Below are positions 22,099 to 31,661 of a stretch of DNA of 45,328 nucleotides, piece after piece. Source of the DNA: Alphaproteobacteria bacterium (GTDB taxonomy: Bacteria; Pseudomonadota; Alphaproteobacteria; RF32; CAG-239). The stretch's first letter is position 1. Each line of letters opens with the position of its first letter. Both the position numbers and the translations under genes were made by a program. Location: positions 1-45,328 of the forward strand of contig JAFUSU010000012.1 in NCBI GenBank assembly GCA_017467515.1, in the 5' to 3' direction. The notes under the pieces are model-generated. The model searched no databases, was not told where the DNA came from, and was given only the letters and a program-made list of their open reading frames with translations.

Positions 22099-24486
22099 AT
22101 GAAATTTACACTTTCTTGGTTAAAAGAACATTTAGAAACAACAGCCTCAATCGATGAAATTTCAGAAACACTGACAAAAATCGGTTTAGAGGTCGAAGAA
22201 GTTATTAATCCGGCAGCTCAATTAAACGGATTCATAACCGCTGTTGTCGAAACTTACGAACGTCATCCGGATTCTGATCACTTAGGTTTATTAACCGTCA
22301 ATACCGGCAAAGAAAAATTGCAGGTTGTTTGCGGTGCACCAAACTGTAAACAAGGCTTAAAGGGGATTTTTGCTCCGGTCGGAACGCTGATTCCTTGCTA
22401 TAATGAGGTTCTCAAGGTCGGCAAAATTCGCGGTGTCGAAAGTTTTGGTATGATGTGCTCAGAAAAGGAATTAGGGGTTGGAACTGATCATACCGGCATT
22501 ATTGAATTACCTGCCGATACCCCAATCGGAATTCCTGCCGCACAGGTTCTACCGATTGATCCGGTTATTGAAATTTCTATCACACCGAACCGTGCCGAAT
22601 GCTTAGGTGTACGCGGTATTGCACGCGATTTGGCTGCAGCCGGTTTAGGCTCGTTAAAACCTTTGAATATTAGAAAAATTCAAGGAAATTACGCCAGTCC
22701 GATAAAAGTTGAAATCAAAGCAAGTGATACCTGCAAAACTTATGTTGGTCGCTATATCAAAGGCGTTAACAATAAAGCTCAAACTCCAAAGTGGATGCAA
22801 GACAGATTAACCGCTATCGGCCTGCGCTCTATTTCACCGTTGGTCGATGTTACCAACTATATTAACTATGATATGGCACGTCCGTTACACGTTTTTGATG
22901 CCGATAAACTCAAAGGAAACATTTGTGTTCGTATGGCAAATGAGGGCGAAAAATTCACTTCTCTGGAAGAAAAAGAGTATGTTTTAGATAATCAGTCCTT
23001 AGGAATTTGTGATGATGAAGGCATTCAGTGTCTCGGTGGCATTATGGGCGGGCTTGAAAAAGGCTGTTCCGAAAATACCACCAATGTTTTTGTGGAGTGT
23101 GCTCTATTCTCGCCCGAAAACATTGCTCGCACAGGACGTAAATTTCAAATTGATTCCGACTCTCGCTATCGTTATGAGCGCTGGGTGGATCCGAAATCAA
23201 ACATTTTAGGCTCTGATTATGCAACACAAATGATTGTTGATATTTGCGGCGGTGAAGTTTCTGAAACAGTTATTGCCGGCGATGAAAACTTTGAACCGCA
23301 AGCGGCCTATATTCGTCCTTCTCGTCTTAAAGATTTCATCGGATTAGAAATCAGTGCTGAAAAGATAACGGAAATTTTAACCCACTTAGGATTCTCATGC
23401 TCTAATGAAAACGGCAAGATTAAAGCCGTTTCACCGACATGGCGCGGGGATATTGAGGGTGAGCACGATTTGGTTGAGGAAGTTGTTCGTATGATCGGAT
23501 TGGACAACATTCCAGCCATTTCTCTGCCTAATGACAAATTACCTAAAATCACGCTTTTGCCGAAACAGCATAATGCACTTATTGTCAAACACGAATTGGC
23601 CAATCGCGGTATGCTGGAAACCGTCACGTGGAGTTTTATGGACGAGAATTTAGCGGATATGTTCCGCAGACAACCGGATCATTTAACACTGATTAATCCG
23701 ATTGCCGCTGATTTGAATGAAATGCGTCCGTCAATTGTTCCAAACTTATTAATCGGTGTTAAAAATAACGTTGCTCGCGGGCAAAACAATGTTGCTTTAT
23801 TCGAGGTCGGTCCTCAATTTTACGGTCGCAAACCGACCGAACAAAGTCAGGCCGCAGCCGGTGTTCGCTATGGCTTAACCGGTAATAAGCACTGGAGCCA
23901 CAATGAACGCCCTGTTGATGTTTACGACGTTAAAGCTGATGCACTGGCCGCTATTGCTGCCGCAAACGGACCGGTTGATAATGCACAAATAACAACGGAT
24001 GCACCAAGCTATTATCATCCGGGACGTTCCGGTACTTTAAGATTAGGCAAAAATGTTTTGGCTTATTTTGGAGAATTACACCCGAGTGTTACCAAAAAAT
24101 TTGGCTTAAAACAAAGAGCTTATGCTTTCGAAGTCTTTTTGGATAACATTCCTTTGCCGCGTGCAACGACAGGAAAAGCTCGTAAAAAACTTGAACTTTC
24201 TCCGTTACAAGCCGTTGATAAAGATTTAGCTTTTGTCGTTGATAAAAAGGTCAAAGCTATTGATGTGATAACAGCGGCTAAAACAGCAGACAGAAATGCT
24301 ATTACCGATGTTCGTCTATTTGATATTTATGAAGGTGAAAATCTGCCGGAAGACAAAAAATCTTTGGCAATCACCGTTACCTATCAACCTATTGATAAGA
24401 CTTTTACGGACAAAGAATTAGAAATCTTAATGCAAAAAGTCATTGTCGCGGTTGAAAACAAATGCGGCGGACAATTAAGACAATAA
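22099..24486 (+). CDS. pheT: Phenylalanyl-tRNA synthetase beta subunit
   Basis: 795-residue PheT. In order: tRNA-binding OB fold (about 40-150, with VVCGAPNCKQGLKG), the B3/B4 editing domain (about 210-380, RPLHVFDADKL), the B5 domain (about 400-475, VSPTWRGDIEGEHDLVEEV), a catalytic-like domain, and the C-terminal ferredoxin-fold anticodon-binding domain (DIYEGENLPEDKKSLAITV). The length is normal. AGGAGG precedes the ATG. A strong terminator follows. Confidence 0.98.
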   Translation: MKFTLSWLKEHLETTASIDEISETLTKIGLEVEEVINPAAQLNGFITAVVETYERHPDSDHLGLLTVNTGKEKLQVVCGAPNCKQGLKGIFAPVGTLIPCYNEVLKVGKIRGVESFGMMCSEKELGVGTDHTGIIELPADTPIGIPAAQVLPIDPVIEISITPNRAECLGVRGIARDLAAAGLGSLKPLNIRKIQGNYASPIKVEIKASDTCKTYVGRYIKGVNNKAQTPKWMQDRLTAIGLRSISPLVDVTNYINYDMARPLHVFDADKLKGNICVRMANEGEKFTSLEEKEYVLDNQSLGICDDEGIQCLGGIMGGLEKGCSENTTNVFVECALFSPENIARTGRKFQIDSDSRYRYERWVDPKSNILGSDYATQMIVDICGGEVSETVIAGDENFEPQAAYIRPSRLKDFIGLEISAEKITEILTHLGFSCSNENGKIKAVSPTWRGDIEGEHDLVEEVVRMIGLDNIPAISLPNDKLPKITLLPKQHNALIVKHELANRGMLETVTWSFMDENLADMFRRQPDHLTLINPIAADLNEMRPSIVPNLLIGVKNNVARGQNNVALFEVGPQFYGRKPTEQSQAAAGVRYGLTGNKHWSHNERPVDVYDVKADALAAIAAANGPVDNAQITTDAPSYYHPGRSGTLRLGKNVLAYFGELHPSVTKKFGLKQRAYAFEVFLDNIPLPRATTGKARKKLELSPLQAVDKDLAFVVDKKVKAIDVITAAKTADRNAITDVRLFDIYEGENLPEDKKSLAITVTYQPIDKTFTDKELEILMQKVIVAVENKCGGQLRQ

Positions 24487-24495
24487 ACAGCATAA

Positions 24496-24530
24496 AAGTC
24501 CTGAGCTTAAAACTCAGGACTTTTTATTTT
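24496..24530 (+). terminator. Terminator after pheT
   Basis: AAGTCCTGAG-CTTAAAA-CTCAGGACTT with a T-rich tail. Confidence 0.92.
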
Positions 24531-24546
24531 TGGAATATCTGCCCTC

Positions 24547-24689
24547 GTTTTCAATTTTGCCTCCTAAAAACACGATAAATTAGAAAAATAGTAAGATATT
24601 GAGAAAATTATGAAGGGCGTGTACAGATTGGTACATAACCGAATAATTTTTGAAATATCTGCACTAGTTTTCAATTTTGCGTGTTTTTA
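24547..24689. repeat. Structured dispersed repeat, copy B
   Basis: Second copy of the long hairpin at 5020-5142. The hairpin spans 24565-24689: TAAAAACACG/CGTGTTTTTA, AAATT/AATTT, GAAAA/TTTTC, TAGT/ACTA, GATATT/AATATC, AAAATTAT/ATAATTTT, TGTAC/GTACA, six-base loop. GTTTTCAATTTTGC occurs at 24547-24560 and again at 24667-24680, and the bases before the first (AATATCTGCCCTC) resemble the 3' arm, so a partial third arm is present. It ends at the stop codon of the minus-strand kinase gene. Confidence 0.85.
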
Positions 24690-25703
24690 AAGAGTTTTAC
24701 CGTATTGGCGGAGCTTATTACGCACATATCCTCGTAACGACACTTCTGCTCTTGCCCCATAATGCGATAAAATTTCAGAGGCAGCAATATTCCCAATCAG
24801 AGCACAAGTTCCAAGTGTTCTTCCATGCGTTAAACCATACAGAAAACCACCGGCATAAACATCTCCGGCACCGGTAGAATCAACAGCATCTTCAACTGTT
24901 TCGGCTTCAACAAAAATTTTAATCCGATTATTAACCACCACAGAACCTTTTTCACCACGGGTCAAAGCGGCAATATCAACTTCCTGCTTAATCATATCCA
25001 GCGTCTTGTAAAAATCTTTTTCCTCAAACAGAGAGCAAATTTCCTCATCATTTGCAAATAAAATATCAACATTAGAATGAATAAAATCTTTTAACTCCTG
25101 ACGATGGCGTTCAATACAACTGGTATCAGACAAAGTTAAAGCAACCTGTCGACCGTATTGACGTGCTAATTGCGCCGCTTTTTTCATAGCCTCTGCAGAC
25201 TGAGGATCATCCAATAAATAAGCCTCAATATAAACAATTTTCGCCGCACTGATAATTTTTTCATCAATATCATCAACACTCAAATGAGTTGAAGCCCCCA
25301 AATAGGTAAACATAGAACGTTGGGCATCAGGTGTGACTAAAACGATACTACGTGCGGTTGACGGACCTTGCATTAAAGGATTGGTAAAAAAATCAACACC
25401 GGCAGCCCCAATATCTCTACGAAACTCTTGTCCTAACTCATCATCATGAACTTTACCGATAAATGATGGCGTGCCGCCCAAAGAAGCAATTGCCGCAACG
25501 GCATTGGCCGCAGAACCGCCGGAAATTTCGCGTTCCGGAATAATATCAGCATAAATTTCACCGGCTTTTTGGGCTTCAACAAGTGTCATATCTCCCTTGT
25601 GTAAATCCCGTTCAGCTAAAAATCCCTCACCGACTTTTGCCAGCACATCAACAATTGCATTGCCGATTCCCACCACATCATACTCTGTTATATCATTTAC
25701 CAT
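24687..25703 (-). CDS. PfkB-family sugar/nucleoside kinase (adenosine kinase-like)
   Basis: 338-residue ribokinase-superfamily enzyme that phosphorylates a sugar or nucleoside using ATP. It begins YDVVGIGNAIVDVLAKV, has the substrate-side GGSAANAVAAIASLGG and the catalytic/anion-hole signature DSTGAGDVYAGGFLYG with the base Asp. The N-terminal pattern matches alphaproteobacterial proteins annotated as adenosine kinase, so that is the best guess; the substrate is not proven. It is monocistronic on minus, and hairpin repeat copy B touches its stop codon. Confidence 0.9.
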   Translation of the reverse strand: MVNDITEYDVVGIGNAIVDVLAKVGEGFLAERDLHKGDMTLVEAQKAGEIYADIIPEREISGGSAANAVAAIASLGGTPSFIGKVHDDELGQEFRRDIGAAGVDFFTNPLMQGPSTARSIVLVTPDAQRSMFTYLGASTHLSVDDIDEKIISAAKIVYIEAYLLDDPQSAEAMKKAAQLARQYGRQVALTLSDTSCIERHRQELKDFIHSNVDILFANDEEICSLFEEKDFYKTLDMIKQEVDIAALTRGEKGSVVVNNRIKIFVEAETVEDAVDSTGAGDVYAGGFLYGLTHGRTLGTCALIGNIAASEILSHYGARAEVSLRGYVRNKLRQYGKTL

Positions 25704-25777
25704 ATTTTTGCCTTTGCTTTTTATAAAATTTAAACATTTACAAAAATAAATACTCCAAAAACCTTAATTTTCAATAA

Positions 25778-25805
25778 AAAATCCGACGATTAACGCCGGA
25801 TTTCG
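25778..25805 (-). terminator. Terminator of the 100-aa gene
   Basis: On minus, AAATCCGGCG / CGTCGGATTT (one mismatch) followed by T6, 30 bases past the stop. Confidence 0.75.
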
Positions 25806-25836
25806 TACATTTTAATAAGGAGAAGAAGTTTAATAA

Positions 25837-26139
25837 TTACAAGCCCATACCACCTTGTTTAAGAAGTTTCTGAGTTGCAATTTTTTCAATTCTCTCTTCT
25901 TCAGCCTTTGCAACAATTTCAGCAGCTCTTGCCATTTTTTCTTCTTGAACTTGCTTTGAAAGTCCGAAACCAATAGTATAATTATCATGCATGGCAACTA
26001 ATGCAGGTGCATTTTCATTTGCTTGCTTTGTATTTCCAGAACTTAATTTAGACAAGCTTCCTTTGAAAAAGCTTTTATCCGTCACCCCTCTAAGGATTTG
26101 TTCTGTATTTTCCTTAGTTAGTATCCCTTCTTTACTCAT
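25837..26139 (-). CDS. Small hypothetical protein (100 aa) with C-terminal coiled coil
   Basis: I chose the ATG at 26139 (MSKEGILTKENTEQILRGVT) because a strong AGGAG lies just upstream; an in-frame start 10 codons earlier has none. The N-terminal half is polar. The C-terminal half (QVQEEKMARAAEIVAKAEEE) is a probable helix, ending LLKQGGMGL. No family recognised. It is monocistronic, with its own terminator. Function unknown. Confidence 0.7.
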   Translation of the reverse strand: MSKEGILTKENTEQILRGVTDKSFFKGSLSKLSSGNTKQANENAPALVAMHDNYTIGFGLSKQVQEEKMARAAEIVAKAEEERIEKIATQKLLKQGGMGL

Positions 26140-26344
26140 TTTTCTTCTCCTAGAATCTTTTACATACATTTACGGAAAATTCCGCTCTTTTGTCTATTAT
26201 CGCAATTTTATTTCAATCTGTCAACTATAAAATGCATAAAATAGTCGTAAAAAAGCACTTTTCCACTATATTTTTTATCTTTATAAGATATAGTAAGATA
26301 AAAATCAATAAAATATCCTTAACAAATGAAAAATAAGGAAAACA

Positions 26345-27922
26345 ATGTCACTATTGAAATCTATTGCCACTTTTGGCGGATTCACCCTGATTAGCCGTTT
26401 TACGGGCTTTGCCAGAGATATCGTCATCGCAAACTTTTTGGGCGCCGGAATGATATCCGATGCTTTTTTTGTCTCATTCAAACTTCCAAATTTATTTCGA
26501 AGCCTGTTTGCCGAGGGCGCTTTTACCGCCGCTTTTGTCCCGATGTTATCGGGCAAACTGGTTACCGACGGCAAAGATAAAGCTGTTTTATTTGCGGCTC
26601 GAGCCATCAGTGTTCTGGCTTTTTTAGTTGCCGTTTTCGTATTAGTTATGGAATTTTTAATGCCTTGGGTGGTTCAGATTCTTGCTCCCGGATTTGCCGG
26701 CGATGAAGGTAAAATTGATTTGGCCGTCCACTTATGTCGCATTACTTTCCCTTTTCTGTTATTTATTTCTGTTGTTTCCTTTCAATCCGGTATTTTAAAT
26801 TCTCTGAATAAATTTGCCGCACCGGCTTGCGCTCCGATAATTCTGAATTTGACAATGATTACATCCGCCTTTTTACTTGGCAATATCGGCCCCACCAGAG
26901 CACATGGTCTTGCCTGCGGTATTACGATATCCGGTATTTTGGAAATTTTTTGGTTACGCTGGTTTATTCACAAAGAAAATATAAAAATTAAACCGCAATT
27001 AAGAATCTTTGAGCTTTTACATTTAGAAGATATTAAAACACTCTTTCGCCGAATTGCACCGGGAGTTTTAGGAGCCGGAATTTACCAAATTAATATGGTT
27101 GTTGACACCATTCTTGTTTCTTTGGTCGGGACTGGTGCCATTTCTTGGCTTTATTACGCCAATCGCCTGCAACAATTACCGTTAGGCGTTGTCGGGGCGG
27201 CCATCAGCGTTGCTTTATTACCGATTTTGTCAAAAGCCCTTAAAGCCGGAAATCAGGATGAAGCTTTAAGAACACAAGATAAAGCTGTTGAATACGGCGC
27301 TTTATTATCGATTCCCGCTGCCGCCGCTTTAATAGCCTTGGCACACCCGATGATTAATATTTTATTTGAGCGCGGACGTTTTACCGACCAGGATTCAATC
27401 AAAACGGCATGGGCAGTGATGGCCTATTCTTTGGGGCTACCGGCTTATGTTTTGGTCAAAGCCTTGACACCGAACTTTTTTGCCCGAGGGAACACCAAAA
27501 CACCTGTCAAATACAGTATTGTTGTTTTCGTTACTAATTTGATTTTCAGTCTGATTTTAATGCAAAAATTCGGACATTTGGGTATTGCAACGGCGACATC
27601 TCTTGCGGCTTATGTTTCTCTTTATCAATATTTACACGGTCTGAAAAAAAGAGGATTCTGGAAGCTGACAAATAAACTGAAAATCAAACTATTCAAAATT
27701 ATCGGTTGTTCTCTGACAATGGGAGCCATTTTAGCGATCACAGATTATAGTTTGAATTTCATTTACCCTGACTGGCTCTCGGCTCATCTTCTGATAAAAC
27801 TTGGGATTTTTGGCAGTTTATGCATTTTGGGTGTTGCAAGTTTCTTCATAATCGCTAAACTGACAAAAACGATTGATTTATCAGAAATCATCAGTCTTCT
27901 TATAAAAAGAGGAAAAAAATAA
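26345..27922 (+). CDS. murJ: Lipid II flippase MurJ
   Basis: 525-residue MATE-like/MOP-superfamily protein with about 14 membrane helices that moves lipid II across the inner membrane. Family marks: FTLISRFTGFARDIVIANFLGAG at the start, FFVSFKLPNLFRSLFAEGAF, and a repeat-half motif LFERGRFTDQDS. AAGGAAAACA precedes the ATG. It heads a tight operon: its TAA overlaps the next ATG (TAATG). Confidence 0.97.
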   Translation: MSLLKSIATFGGFTLISRFTGFARDIVIANFLGAGMISDAFFVSFKLPNLFRSLFAEGAFTAAFVPMLSGKLVTDGKDKAVLFAARAISVLAFLVAVFVLVMEFLMPWVVQILAPGFAGDEGKIDLAVHLCRITFPFLLFISVVSFQSGILNSLNKFAAPACAPIILNLTMITSAFLLGNIGPTRAHGLACGITISGILEIFWLRWFIHKENIKIKPQLRIFELLHLEDIKTLFRRIAPGVLGAGIYQINMVVDTILVSLVGTGAISWLYYANRLQQLPLGVVGAAISVALLPILSKALKAGNQDEALRTQDKAVEYGALLSIPAAAALIALAHPMINILFERGRFTDQDSIKTAWAVMAYSLGLPAYVLVKALTPNFFARGNTKTPVKYSIVVFVTNLIFSLILMQKFGHLGIATATSLAAYVSLYQYLHGLKKRGFWKLTNKLKIKLFKIIGCSLTMGAILAITDYSLNFIYPDWLSAHLLIKLGIFGSLCILGVASFFIIAKLTKTIDLSEIISLLIKRGKK

Positions 27923-28959
27923 TGCGTCACAAAATCATTACAATGCTTGCTTATATTAAATCAAAATTTATCCTATACCATACTTCTGTTCGCCACTTTT
28001 TTCAAAAGTTGGATTTCGATTTTTCTGAAATCAGTTTTAATGTCATTGTTATCAGCATCACCGGATTTTTACTTTTATATTATCCGCTCGGCGCTTTATT
28101 GACGGATAAAATTGATCGCAACACCGATATTGAAATTAACGCAACGGGAACGCCCCAATCTCAAACGGTCGATATGATTTCATATTTAATTAATCAGGAA
28201 GTTAACGAAAAAATTTGGACACCGAACCTTCCCTTCTTTTTTCCTGCCGCCATTTTGGATAATATGCCTAATTATCAGCTGGGAATGATTGACGGTATTT
28301 CAAAATTCACCACCGCTTTTGAAAAAAAAGTTGACAGCAAAATTCACGATAAGGAAAACACAAGTCACCTTTATAAGGCCGGTGTTTTACTCCGCTACCC
28401 CGGAACGATTTGGATGTTTTCACCGACCAATAAAATTAAACCGGTCCCTTCCGCAAGCAGTCAATACAGGAGAGCCAAACGAGCTTTATCAAAATATAAT
28501 CAAAGTTTAATCAGTGGAAAAAATACCTTCTATAAGAGCCCTCAGGATTTGTCTTTTATTTTGCAAAAAAGCGCCTTAAACTTAGCGCAAAGCTGCAACC
28601 AACTCACAGCATCCATTCGAGAAAACAGCAGCAATTTGTTTGATTTCAAAGCCGATGATGTTTTTTACTATAATCAAGGTAAAGTATATGCCTATTACAT
28701 GTTGATTAAAGCTTTAGGTTATGATTATAAAAACGTTATTGTTGATTATAATTTATATCCAAAATGGATTAGTCTGGTTAAATCTCTCGAAAAAGCCTGC
28801 AAAATTCAACCGGCGATTGTTCGCAACGGACAGCTGAACAGCTCTTTTTCACCAAACCATTTGGCTTATCTCAATCTTTATATTTTGAAAGCACAAAGTT
28901 TAATATACAAAATATCACAACAATTAAATCAGCCTTTACCGGCAAAGGATCAAAAATGA
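27922..28959 (+). CDS. DUF2333 family protein
   Basis: 345-residue protein with one N-terminal membrane helix (VIVISITGFLLLYYPLGALL) and a large periplasmic part. It matches the alphaproteobacterial DUF2333 pattern: DKIDRNTDIEIN, then FFFPAAILDNMPNYQLGMI, and LLRYPGTIWMFSP followed by QYRRAKRALSKYN. Function unknown. Its place after murJ and before a glucosaminidase hints at an envelope role (inference). It overlaps the next gene by 4 bases. Confidence 0.9.
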   Translation: MRHKIITMLAYIKSKFILYHTSVRHFFQKLDFDFSEISFNVIVISITGFLLLYYPLGALLTDKIDRNTDIEINATGTPQSQTVDMISYLINQEVNEKIWTPNLPFFFPAAILDNMPNYQLGMIDGISKFTTAFEKKVDSKIHDKENTSHLYKAGVLLRYPGTIWMFSPTNKIKPVPSASSQYRRAKRALSKYNQSLISGKNTFYKSPQDLSFILQKSALNLAQSCNQLTASIRENSSNLFDFKADDVFYYNQGKVYAYYMLIKALGYDYKNVIVDYNLYPKWISLVKSLEKACKIQPAIVRNGQLNSSFSPNHLAYLNLYILKAQSLIYKISQQLNQPLPAKDQK

Positions 28960-29498
28960 TTATTGAAACTCAACCGACACCGGATGTCGATGTCTTAAAT
29001 TTTTTTCCGCCGCAAAAACTATTGCCGGATAACCACGCAGAATTTGTTGACAGCAAATCTCTACGTCATTCTCCTCTGGCTGAAAATTTATTTGATATTG
29101 GCGGAATTAAATCAATTTTCTTCACGCCGGATATGATATCCGTTACGAAAGAACCTCAAGCGAAATGGGAAACGTTAAAGCCCCAAATTCTAGCGGAAAT
29201 AATGGATTTTATCACCTCGGGGCAGGATATTATCAATAAAACTGCTCAAGAAAATTCTGACAATATCGTTCCGAGCATTATCAGCCTTTTAAATGCCCGC
29301 ATAAGACCGGCTGTCGCCCGTGACGGGGGGGATATAAAATTCCGTGCTTTTGAAGATGGAATTGTTTTTGTTGAAATGCTCGGACACTGCTCCGGTTGCC
29401 CTTATGCCGCACAAACGCTTAAAGAAGGTGTAGAAAAAATCTTACAAACATATATTCCGGAAGTTAAAGAAGTAAAAAACATCAGCGAAAAAGAATGA
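28956..29498 (+). CDS. NifU-like iron-sulfur scaffold (Nfu)
   Basis: 180-residue Nfu protein. The N-terminal Nfu_N domain (about 1-90; IETQPTPDVDVLNFFP, then GGIKSIFFTPDMISVTK) is followed by the NifU C-terminal domain (about 105-175) with the cluster-binding Cys-x-x-Cys in GHCSGCPYAAQTLKEG. It assembles or carries 4Fe-4S clusters to client enzymes such as the radical-SAM protein MtaB encoded at 38193. Start and stop overlap both neighbours by 4 bases. Confidence 0.95.
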   Translation: MIIETQPTPDVDVLNFFPPQKLLPDNHAEFVDSKSLRHSPLAENLFDIGGIKSIFFTPDMISVTKEPQAKWETLKPQILAEIMDFITSGQDIINKTAQENSDNIVPSIISLLNARIRPAVARDGGDIKFRAFEDGIVFVEMLGHCSGCPYAAQTLKEGVEKILQTYIPEVKEVKNISEKE

Positions 29499-30409
29499 TA
29501 AAAAAATTACTGACATTTTTATCTGTTATTTTGTGCTCTCTTTCTGTTTATGCAACAGAAACAAAAATAGATATTCGTTATGACGGTATTTATCTTGATC
29601 ATATCAATTTGGCTCAGTTGGAAAAAGTTTATAAAGACTATCGGTATCTTGACTATCTTTATATGCCGGAATGGAAATATCCTCCTATTTTTTTAATGTC
29701 TTTACCGACGGACTTTCAAACAGTCACTGATTCTCAAAAACGTAATAAACTATTTTTGCAAATGATGATTCCTCTGGCCTTGAAAATTAATCAGGAAATC
29801 ACTTTTGAACGATGGGACATCGAGGCTGTTTCAAAAGCTTATCAAGAAGCAAAAAAATTAACGACAGCACAAATCAAATTTTTAGAAGAAAAAGCTGAAA
29901 AATATGATATTTTTACACGATTAAAAGACGATTCACGTTACGAATATATTCTAACGGAATTAAAAGAAAAAGTTGATATTATTCCGCCATCACTCTTAAT
30001 CGGAATTGCAGCCATAGAAACAAACTGGGGGACAAATCGTCCGGCAAGGTTAGGTAATTCCCTGTATCGTGATTTAGTTTGGCATACTGATGAGGGGCTA
30101 GAACCTTTAGATGAAAAAGAAGATAAAACATATCGCTATAAAATATTCCCTTCCCTGTATGAATCTATGAAATCTAAGGCCTTAAAAATAAATTCAAGCA
30201 TCAATTATCAAATGTTTCGCTTTGGGCGAGCTCAAATCAGATATAGAGAAGTTCCGATGCTGGGGCGCGATGTCGCTTACAATTTTTTACAAGATTCAAA
30301 CTTGCAAAACTATGCCGGCATATTAGATTATACCATAACGTTTTATGAATTATCCAATATAGATGAGGCAGAACTCCTTCCGTTAAGCCTTCCAAATGAA
30401 AAAAAATAA
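29495..30409 (+). CDS. Bax-like peptidoglycan glucosaminidase
   Basis: 304-residue exported protein (signal peptide about 1-20, ending SVYAT). It has the Bax / endo-beta-N-acetylglucosaminidase fold with the catalytic Glu in IAAIETNWGTNRPARLGNSL. It probably cleaves peptidoglycan glycan bonds during growth or flagellar passage; E. coli Bax and FlgJ-type domains are relatives. Last gene of the murJ-DUF2333-nfu-bax unit. Confidence 0.85.
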   Translation: MIKKLLTFLSVILCSLSVYATETKIDIRYDGIYLDHINLAQLEKVYKDYRYLDYLYMPEWKYPPIFLMSLPTDFQTVTDSQKRNKLFLQMMIPLALKINQEITFERWDIEAVSKAYQEAKKLTTAQIKFLEEKAEKYDIFTRLKDDSRYEYILTELKEKVDIIPPSLLIGIAAIETNWGTNRPARLGNSLYRDLVWHTDEGLEPLDEKEDKTYRYKIFPSLYESMKSKALKINSSINYQMFRFGRAQIRYREVPMLGRDVAYNFLQDSNLQNYAGILDYTITFYELSNIDEAELLPLSLPNEKK

Positions 30410-30490
30410 TTTAATAAAATTGTAAAACTTATTTGCATAATATTTATAATATGATATAACTATGGCTGAATGAAGACTGGGGTTTTTGAA

Positions 30491-31600
30491 ATGAACGATT
30501 TAAACCTAACAAAACAAGATGTTGAATCTTTAGCAAAAGGTCAATCTGTTGAAAACAAAAGTTCAACAATAAAAAAAGTTGCGCATTATTACACATCTCA
30601 GGGAAATTTATCCGCAAAAGGGAAACGCTTGGCCGAAGATATCTTTCGAGTTATGGTTCAAGACGTTGAAATAAAAATCAGAGCTGTTTTAGCCGACAGC
30701 ATCAAAAAAGGACACAGCATTCCTGATGACATTGTAAAAAAAATCATTTCAGATACGGAAGAAGTATCAAGTTCGTTTATTCAGTTTTATGGCGATTTAA
30801 AAGATGAAGATTTGATCAGCATTTTGGAAAGCCAAAACATTACCAAACAAAAAGCCGTTGCCAGCCGTTACAATTTATCGGAAGATGTTTCTCACGCAAT
30901 TAGTGAAAAATGCCCCGAAGAAGTTGTTGGTACGCTCATTTCAAATGAAACGGCACGTATAGCAGAACGCACATACGAAAATATTATCAAAAAATACAAA
31001 GATAGCGATCTTATCAAAGAAAAGCTTGTATACCGAGCACAAGTCCCTGCCCGTATTATCGGAAAGATTATGGATTCCTTATCTGATGAATTAAAAAAGC
31101 GTTTAGTTATGATTCATAATTTGCCGGAAAATATGGCCAGCGATTTGATTGAAGAAGTCAAAGAAAAAACAACGCTTAAAATCTCGGAAGATTTCAGTTC
31201 CGATAAGCAAATAGATGAGTTGGTTCGTCAGCTGTATAAATCAGATCGCTTAACACCTTCCTTAGTTGTTCGCTCAATTTGCATGGGAGACCTTAAATTT
31301 TTTGAATATGCTTTGGTTTATTTAGCAAATACTTCCTTAATCGAGGTTAGAAAAATTTTGTTTAATAATCAAGCCGATTTCGTAATTCGAAATTTACTCC
31401 GTAAAGCATTTATCCCTAAGGAAATGTTTCCTGCTGTTTTTAGTGCATTAAACGTTATCAGAGATATTCATTTTGACTGCACAAAAACCAATAAAGATAC
31501 TTTTGTTCATAAAGTTATAGAAAGAATCTTGTCGGTAGGCAATGCTGATGAAGAACTGAGTGAAAATGATATAAATTATCTCATTTCAAAAATCAGTTAA
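30491..31600 (+). CDS. DUF2336 family protein
   Basis: 369-residue alpha-helical repeat protein. DUF2336 is an alphaproteobacterial family of unknown role with HEAT-like helices. It starts MNDLNLTKQDVESLAKGQSV; later AEDIFRVMVQDVEIKIRAVL and VVRSICMGDLKFFEYALVYL fit the family. I chose the ATG at 30491 because relatives begin with the L-x-xx-DV segment; a start at 30470 has no ribosome binding site. It lies 61 bases before the HD-GYP gene on the same strand, a possible signalling pair. Confidence 0.8.
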   Translation: MNDLNLTKQDVESLAKGQSVENKSSTIKKVAHYYTSQGNLSAKGKRLAEDIFRVMVQDVEIKIRAVLADSIKKGHSIPDDIVKKIISDTEEVSSSFIQFYGDLKDEDLISILESQNITKQKAVASRYNLSEDVSHAISEKCPEEVVGTLISNETARIAERTYENIIKKYKDSDLIKEKLVYRAQVPARIIGKIMDSLSDELKKRLVMIHNLPENMASDLIEEVKEKTTLKISEDFSSDKQIDELVRQLYKSDRLTPSLVVRSICMGDLKFFEYALVYLANTSLIEVRKILFNNQADFVIRNLLRKAFIPKEMFPAVFSALNVIRDIHFDCTKTNKDTFVHKVIERILSVGNADEELSENDINYLISKIS

Positions 31601-31661
31601 TATTTTTTAATGATTTATATCTATACTGGTAATATCCGTAACAAAACAAGGTTATCCGACA

